The notes beneath the pieces are model-generated. The model was not told the origin of the DNA. It saw only the letters and a list, made by a program, of their open reading frames with translations, and did no database searches. DNA of 19,687 nucleotides, taken from assembly GCA_903929065.1 (NCBI GenBank), contig CAIYTJ010000478.1, positions 1 through 19,687 of the forward strand, in the 5' to 3' direction. This DNA comes from an uncultured Bacteroidales bacterium (lineage in GTDB: Bacteria > Bacteroidota > Bacteroidia > Bacteroidales > Paludibacteraceae). Shown here in pieces: positions 15,152 through 19,687 of this stretch (the first letter of the stretch is position 1; every line of letters begins with the position of its first letter). A program made the translations under genes and the position numbers.

Positions 15152-16375
15152 ATGGCACAAATAAACGATAATTTCATTAAAATTCCTGCAACGTATTTGT
15201 TTTCAGAAATTGCAAAGCGTGTTGCACAACACAAAGAAGAAAATCCTACTGCACCCATTATTCGCATGGGAATCGGTGATGTAAGCCTTCCCCTACCCGA
15301 TGCATCGGTTGATGCAATGATAGTTGCTGCCAATGAACAACGCAGTGCTGAAACTTTCCGCGGTTACGGACCTGAACAAGGCTATGCTTTTTTGCGGGAA
15401 GCGATTGTTGAGAACGATTTTAAATCAAAAGGAATTGCCATTGAATCGGATGAGATTTTCGTGAGTGATGGTGCTAAAAGTGACACCGGTAATATCGGTG
15501 ATATTTTTGATGTGAGCAACCGCGTTGCCATTACCGATCCGAGTTATCCGGTTTATGTGGATACAAATGCCATGGGTGGCCGTGCCGGTGAACCAACTGC
15601 GAGCGGAGCCTGGACAAACCTGGTTTATCTGCCTTGCAACGCCGAAAATAATTTCGTTCCTGCACTTCCAACTGAGAAAGTTGATCTGGTTTATCTTTGT
15701 TATCCAAATAACCCGACCGGAACTACCCTCACCAAGAAACAACTTGCTGTTTGGGTGGAATATGCCAAAGCAAACAACGCCATTATCCTGTTTGACGCCG
15801 CTTACGAAGCATTTATCACCGAAGAAAATGTTCCTCATAGTATTTATGAAATTGATGGCGCAAAAGATGTAGCCATTGAATTCCGCAGTTTCTCCAAAAC
15901 GGCTGGCTTTACCGGAACCCGCTGCGGATACACCGTAGTGCCAAAACAATTGCTGGGAACCAGCTCAACCGGCGAAAAAGTACAGATTAATAAACTTTGG
16001 AACCGCCGTCAAACAACCAAATTCAACGGAACCTCTTATATTGTACAACGTGCTGCAGAAGCCACCTACAGTGCCGAAGGAAAAAAACAGGTAAAAGCAT
16101 TACTCGATTTCTACAAAGAAAATGCCCGTATCATTTGTGAAGGTCTGATTAAAGCGGGTTATACCGTTTTTGGCGGGGTAAATGCGCCATACGTTTGGGC
16201 AAAAGCACCGGCTGGACTTGGAAGCTGGGATTATTTCGATTATTTATTGAAAGAAAAAAACATTGTAACTACTCCGGGAGCCGGATTTGGTGCCAGTGGC
16301 GAAGGCTATGTACGTTTCTCCGCTTTTGGAAGCAGAGAGAATACCATTGAAGCCATGAAGCGGTTGGAAAAATAA
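15152..16375 (+). CDS. dapL: LL-diaminopimelate aminotransferase
   Basis: PLP enzyme that converts tetrahydrodipicolinate directly to LL-diaminopimelate with glutamate as amino donor, bypassing the succinylase or acetylase steps. The 407-residue protein is a fold-type I aminotransferase: YPNNPTG at 184-190, ILFDAAYEAFI with D215/Y218, and RSFSKTAGFTGTRCGY with the PLP lysine K249. MAQINDNFIKIPATYLFSEI and RMGIGDVSLPLPD are the hallmark opening of DapL rather than of general aspartate aminotransferases. Its product is the substrate of dapF just upstream. It ends 30 bp before a strong terminator. DapL is common in Bacteroidetes, which fits the other taxonomic hints. Confidence 0.95.
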   Translation: MAQINDNFIKIPATYLFSEIAKRVAQHKEENPTAPIIRMGIGDVSLPLPDASVDAMIVAANEQRSAETFRGYGPEQGYAFLREAIVENDFKSKGIAIESDEIFVSDGAKSDTGNIGDIFDVSNRVAITDPSYPVYVDTNAMGGRAGEPTASGAWTNLVYLPCNAENNFVPALPTEKVDLVYLCYPNNPTGTTLTKKQLAVWVEYAKANNAIILFDAAYEAFITEENVPHSIYEIDGAKDVAIEFRSFSKTAGFTGTRCGYTVVPKQLLGTSSTGEKVQINKLWNRRQTTKFNGTSYIVQRAAEATYSAEGKKQVKALLDFYKENARIICEGLIKAGYTVFGGVNAPYVWAKAPAGLGSWDYFDYLLKEKNIVTTPGAGFGASGEGYVRFSAFGSRENTIEAMKRLEK

Positions 16376-16404
16376 GTTCTCTGTTTTAAAAATTATATTT
16401 GAAG

Positions 16405-16436
16405 TGTCCGGAATGAAAATTTCGGACATTTTTTTT
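16405..16436 (+). terminator. Intrinsic terminator after dapL
   Basis: TGTCCGGAA (16405-16413) pairs with TTTCGGACA (16420-16428), 9 bp with one G-U, loop of 6 nt, followed by eight T residues. Confidence 0.9.
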
Positions 16437-16719
16437 GAACTTAATAAAATTGGTTATTGTCAGATTGAAAGCAATTTTAGTTTATTTGTGTCATATTGAA
16501 ATAAATTCGAAGCTAATAATGCATTAATGATATTTGAAGTTTTTTATTTATATCTTTATGATAGTAATTATTGCTCAATTGTGTCAATATGTATATTTTT
16601 GCAACGTATTACAATCACAATGATATTAATTGTGTTTATATAGAAGACAAATGACAATTATTTTATAAGAAACAAATAACAAACTATTAATCAAACAAAA
16701 CAATTAAAATTTTTAAGGT
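16437..16719. other. Intergenic regulatory region before the porin-amt-glnB cluster
   Basis: This gap holds no gene. It carries a candidate promoter (16571-16601), three variants of the word TGTCAnnnTG (16458, 16489, 16582), and the block AATTGGTT plus TTGAAAGCAATT (16448-16476) that recurs after glnB. The leader between the promoter and the porin ATG is about 110 nt, AT-rich, with a small CACAAT/ATTGTG inverted repeat near 16617-16635. Confidence 0.5.
16571..16601 (+). promoter_or_regulatory. Candidate promoter of the porin-amt-glnB cluster
   Basis: TTG at 16571-16573, a 20-nt spacer and TATTTTTG at 16594-16601 fit the Bacteroidetes -33/-7 pattern well, including spacing. This is the best promoter match in the window. 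Confidence 0.6.
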
Positions 16720-17403
16720 ATGAAAAAGATTTATGTATTAGCAATTTTTGTAATTGCAACTTTAGCAACAACAAGTGTAAAAGCTCAGTTTGCCACAGGC
16801 GCTGACATTGTAAGTTCGTATGTATGGCGTGGTATTCCACAAGAAGGTAAAGGTGGAACTCCAAACATTCAACCATATGTATCATTCACTACCGGAGGTT
16901 TAACAATCGGATCATGGGCATCTGGAAGTTTTTCAGGAAATGTAAAAGAAGTTGACTTATATGCAACTTATGCTATTTCGAGTGCATTTTCAGTAACTCT
17001 TACAGATTACAATTACAATTTAGTTAGCATTCCTGCTTATTTTGATTACAGTGCAACCGGCGGACATGTTTTTGAAGGAACAGTCGCATATACAGGACCA
17101 GCATTCAGTGCTTCGGTAAACACTATGTTTGCAGGTGCAGATAAATTGACAAACGGAAATAACGCTTTTTCAACTTATGTAGAACTTGGGTATCAAATTA
17201 ATCCGGTTGCAAAAGTATTTGTTGGCGGTGTTTTAGGTGAAAGTGCCACATACGGAACGACCGGTTTAGGATTAACCAATGTTGGCTTAAAAGTAAGCAA
17301 ATCAATCGTAATTACAGACAAATTCAGCCTGCCGGTTTATGGAATATTGGGATTCAATCCAACCTCAAGCGGTGCATTTTTTGTGGCAGGTATTACATTA
17401 TAA
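16720..17403 (+). CDS. Outer-membrane beta-barrel protein, TorF-family putative porin
   Basis: A 227-residue exported protein. A Sec signal peptide covers residues 1-22 (MKKIYVLAIFVIATLATTSV, then KA) with cleavage before Q23. The mature protein starts FATGADIVSSYVWRGIPQ, followed by PNIQPYVSFTTGGLTIGSWASGSF; this pattern of SxYxWRG and GxWASG is what I know from TorF/Gcw_chp-type putative porins. The rest alternates polar and non-polar residues in segments of 8-12 with glycine-rich turns, as expected of a small barrel of perhaps 10-12 strands. It is 70 bp upstream of amt and probably co-transcribed, suggesting a role in passage of ammonium or another nitrogen source through the outer membrane; this role is inference. 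Confidence 0.75.
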   Translation: MKKIYVLAIFVIATLATTSVKAQFATGADIVSSYVWRGIPQEGKGGTPNIQPYVSFTTGGLTIGSWASGSFSGNVKEVDLYATYAISSAFSVTLTDYNYNLVSIPAYFDYSATGGHVFEGTVAYTGPAFSASVNTMFAGADKLTNGNNAFSTYVELGYQINPVAKVFVGGVLGESATYGTTGLGLTNVGLKVSKSIVITDKFSLPVYGILGFNPTSSGAFFVAGITL

Positions 17404-17473
17404 GATATTAATAATAAGGCATTAGTTTTTTAGGGTAAAAAAAAGAGTCAAAATAATTAAAACAAAAAACATT

Positions 17474-19024
17474 ATGAGTAAAACGTTAGAAATCCCCGTA
17501 AGGGAAAGATCTTTTTCAAGAATTCTTGAAAATATCTACAAACCGAAAGATTGGAAACTTTTTGCGACAATCATGGGCGGCAAAATGTTAGGATTGATGG
17601 CGGTTATCGCAGCAATGATATTCATTCCAGGTTTAATTGGTGGCACTTCGGCTCACGCAGCTGACACGTATACAGCTCACGAAACAGCGGTAATCAACTC
17701 ATTAAACACCGTTTGGACACTGGTTGCAGCATTCCTGGTTTTCGGTATGCAGGCAGGTTTTGTTATGCTCGAAGCAGGTTTTGCCCGCAAACGTGAAACA
17801 GTAAATATCCTGGTAGAATGTGTTCTTGACACAGCTATTTGTGGTATTTCGTTCTGGGCAATCGGTTATGCATTTATGTTTGGAGCCGGTAACGGATTTA
17901 TCGGAATGCAATATTTCTTCCTGCAAGACATTCCTGCCACTTATGGTACAACAGGCGTTGCCATTTTAGCTCACTGGATTTTCCAGTTTGCATTTGCTGA
18001 TACCGCTTCTACTATTACTTCAGGTGCAATGATCGGACGTACAAGTTTCCGTGGCGATATTATTTACAGTGTATTTGTAACTGCACTTATTTACCCGATT
18101 ATTGGTCACTGGGCCTGGGGTCCTGATGGTTTCCTTGCTTTGATGGGAACTCCCGGACATTTCTTACCTTCTTTGGGACAAGGATTCCGCGATTTCGCCG
18201 GTTCAACTGTTGTTCACACTATTGGAGGTATGGTTTCATTAGCCGGAGCAATTGTATTGGGACCACGTATCGGACGTATATTCTTGCGCGATGACAAAAA
18301 ACGAGGCGGTTTACCTGCAGCTCACAGCTTGCCCTTAGCTACAATCGGTGCATTCTTATTGTGGTTTGGCTGGTACGGTTTTAACCCGGGAAGTACGCTT
18401 TCAGCAATGGATTACGAAGGAATCGGACGTATTGCCGCAAATACTACAATAGCAGCTTGTACAGGTTCTTTGGCAGCCATGTTAGCCGCACTTTGGATTG
18501 GACCTTTTAAAGGAAAATTTGATACAGGTTTCGCATTAAACGGCATGTTGGCCGGTCTTGTAGCCATTACTTGTCCATGTTACTGGGTATCGCCTTTCGG
18601 TTCAGTTATTATTGGTTTAGTTGCCGGTTTGGTAGTATTTGGCGGAGTTTATTTTATGGAATACTTACGCATTGACGATCCTGTTGGAGCAGTATCCGTT
18701 CACGGTTTTGCCGGAATTTGGGGAACTTTATCACTTGGATTATTCGCAAGTGGTCAATATGGAATGACTGGTCCGATAGCAGCTGACAACAGTGCAGCAA
18801 TGATTGTAAAAGGTTTATTCTACGGCGGAGGCTGGGATGTGCTAAAAGCCCAAGCAATTGGTAGTTTCACCATTACTGCAGCCACGTTATTGGTTTCATT
18901 TATTGTAATGTTTGCTGTAAGCAAATTACCATATCCATTCAAATTGCGTGTTGAACCAATTGGTGAAACAGGTCCTGGTGGTTTAGATGTATTTGAACAC
19001 GGCGCAGAAGCTTACACTAATTAA
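17474..19024 (+). CDS. amt: Ammonium transporter Amt
   Basis: Inner-membrane ammonium channel of the Amt/Mep/Rh family, 516 residues, longer than the usual 400-440. The core is intact: D240 in RDFAGSTVVHTIGG with H248 as first pore histidine, H410 in SVHGFAGIWG as second, the phenylalanine-rich gate in QFAFADTAST (near 171-180), and WFGWYGFNPGS. The last segment GGLDVFEHGAEAYTN is the usual Amt ending. The extra length is mainly N-terminal: about 36 mostly polar, charged residues precede a hydrophobic segment (38-56) ending GGTSAHA-AD, which resembles a signal peptide cleavage site. glnB follows 147 bp downstream, the classic amt-PII pairing. The start at 17474 is the only upstream ATG that gives this frame; a start at M34 or M38 would give a normal signal peptide. 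Confidence 0.95.
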   Translation: MSKTLEIPVRERSFSRILENIYKPKDWKLFATIMGGKMLGLMAVIAAMIFIPGLIGGTSAHAADTYTAHETAVINSLNTVWTLVAAFLVFGMQAGFVMLEAGFARKRETVNILVECVLDTAICGISFWAIGYAFMFGAGNGFIGMQYFFLQDIPATYGTTGVAILAHWIFQFAFADTASTITSGAMIGRTSFRGDIIYSVFVTALIYPIIGHWAWGPDGFLALMGTPGHFLPSLGQGFRDFAGSTVVHTIGGMVSLAGAIVLGPRIGRIFLRDDKKRGGLPAAHSLPLATIGAFLLWFGWYGFNPGSTLSAMDYEGIGRIAANTTIAACTGSLAAMLAALWIGPFKGKFDTGFALNGMLAGLVAITCPCYWVSPFGSVIIGLVAGLVVFGGVYFMEYLRIDDPVGAVSVHGFAGIWGTLSLGLFASGQYGMTGPIAADNSAAMIVKGLFYGGGWDVLKAQAIGSFTITAATLLVSFIVMFAVSKLPYPFKLRVEPIGETGPGGLDVFEHGAEAYTN

Positions 19025-19073
19025 TTAGTATCTAACTGATTGAAAAAAGTAAAATGGTTGACAGTAATTTCGT

Positions 19074-19100
19074 TAATTGCCAATAAGGCCATTACTTTTT
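19074..19100 (+). terminator. Weak terminator-like hairpin between amt and glnB
   Basis: TAATTGCC and GGCCATTA form an 8-bp stem with one mismatch around AATAA, followed by CTTTTT. It is weak and may let part of the transcription through to glnB. Confidence 0.4.
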
Positions 19101-19113
19101 CATTCAAATAAAA

Positions 19114-19121
19114 TACTTTTG
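19114..19121 (+). promoter_or_regulatory. Candidate -7 element of glnB
   Basis: TACTTTTG matches TAnnTTTG 51 bp before the glnB start, so glnB may also have its own promoter. No convincing -33 element. Confidence 0.4.
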
Positions 19122-19171
19122 TAAGAAATAATTATTATCAAAAAGTTATTAAATACTTAATTACAATTTAT

Positions 19172-19519
19172 ATGAAAAAGATAGAAGCAATTATAAGACG
19201 CGCTAAGTTCGAAGAAGTTAAAGCAGCGCTACATGCTATTGATATTGATTTCTTTACTTATTCCGAAACATTTGGAGTTGGAAATGAAAGAAAAAAGAAA
19301 AATGTATTCCGTGGTTCATCCGACACTGATTTTATTTCTAGGTTGTCGTTGTCAATCGTTGTTCGCGATATAAATTTACAGAAAACAATAAATTGTCTGC
19401 TCGAAACTGCTTACACCGGCGAAGTGGGCGATGGTAAAATCTTCGTTTCAACCATAGATGAATCGTACAGAATCCGCACCAAAGAAAGTGGTGACGAATC
19501 ACTTTACATGAAAGAATAG
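19172..19519 (+). CDS. glnB: PII nitrogen-regulatory protein with altered T-loop
   Basis: A 115-residue PII-type trimeric sensor, expected to bind ATP/ADP and control Amt by plugging it. The start MKKIEAIIRRAKFEEVKAAL and the B-loop TGEVGDGKIFV are canonical, as is RIRT in the C-loop region. The T-loop is not: aligned on E. coli GlnB, R38-Q39-K40 becomes N38-E39-R40, Y46 becomes F46, and the uridylylation tyrosine Y51 becomes D51, with one residue missing just after it. So it cannot be uridylylated at that site, and the glutamine that takes part in Mg-ATP/2-oxoglutarate binding is replaced by glutamate. The C terminus (SGDESLYMKE) is slightly longer than in GlnB. The pairing with amt suggests a GlnK-like role. 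Confidence 0.92.
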   Translation: MKKIEAIIRRAKFEEVKAALHAIDIDFFTYSETFGVGNERKKKNVFRGSSDTDFISRLSLSIVVRDINLQKTINCLLETAYTGEVGDGKIFVSTIDESYRIRTKESGDESLYMKE

Positions 19520-19528
19520 TCATTTAAA

Positions 19529-19566
19529 GAGAAACTCATATTTCCCCCAGTAAATATGAGTTTCTC
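19529..19566. terminator. Perfect hairpin after glnB
   Basis: GAGAAACTCATATTT (19529-19543) is perfectly complementary to AAATATGAGTTTCTC (19552-19566), loop CCCCCAGT. It starts 10 bp after the glnB stop. It lacks a real U tract, so termination is likely but not certain; it would work alike from either side. Confidence 0.65.
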
Positions 19567-19687
19567 AAATGATTTTTGAAATTTGTGGAACTTATTGCGA
19601 TGGTAAATTATCTGGCAGATGCTTTTATTTACAGTAACAAAGTTCCATTTTTTATTATAATTGGTTGAAAGCAATTGTTCAGCTAAT

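Noticed and set aside
15425..15949. 174-codon minus-strand open frame inside dapL
   Set aside because: Antisense shadow of a conserved aminotransferase; no family features.

Overview
The window looks like a stretch of a Bacteroidetes (Bacteroidia-like) chromosome. The evidence is: AT-rich intergenic DNA with repeated matches to the Bacteroidetes -7 promoter element TAnnTTTG, almost no Shine-Dalgarno sequences, a short class I ManA, a fused formiminotransferase-cyclodeaminase ending a hut operon, and lysine/peptidoglycan synthesis through LL-diaminopimelate aminotransferase. Genus cannot be decided from the sequence. No rRNA, tRNA, CRISPR array, phage or insertion sequence was seen; this is mostly core metabolism.

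Layout. 1-77: 3' end of an unrecognised plus-strand gene. 137-2230 (+): galE and manA, sugar-nucleotide and sugar-phosphate interconversion for glycans, closed by a bidirectional terminator. 2287-2821 (-): a small secreted lipocalin-like protein broken by one extra base in an A8 run. 2855-9205 (-): histidine utilisation operon hutH-hutU-hutI-ftcD, turning histidine into glutamate plus a one-carbon unit on tetrahydrofolate; two gaps inside the operon hold related hairpin-forming repeats. 9462-11608 (-): tight cluster recR, 4-TM membrane protein, HAD phosphatase-like protein, GNAT acetyltransferase. 11827-13890 (+): sodium:solute symporter and the ribosome-assembly GTPase EngB, 9 bp apart. 14227-16375 (+): dapF and dapL, the last steps to meso-diaminopimelate. 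16720-19519 (+): a predicted outer-membrane porin, an Amt ammonium channel with an N-terminal extension, and a PII protein with an altered T-loop; together these look like an ammonium uptake and sensing module.

The points most worth a second look are: the PII protein lacking both the uridylylation tyrosine and the T-loop glutamine; the porin beside amt; a promoter-region sequence block shared between the porin/amt promoter and the region just after glnB; the homopolymer frameshift; and several families of short intergenic repeats. No clearly new multi-gene system was found.
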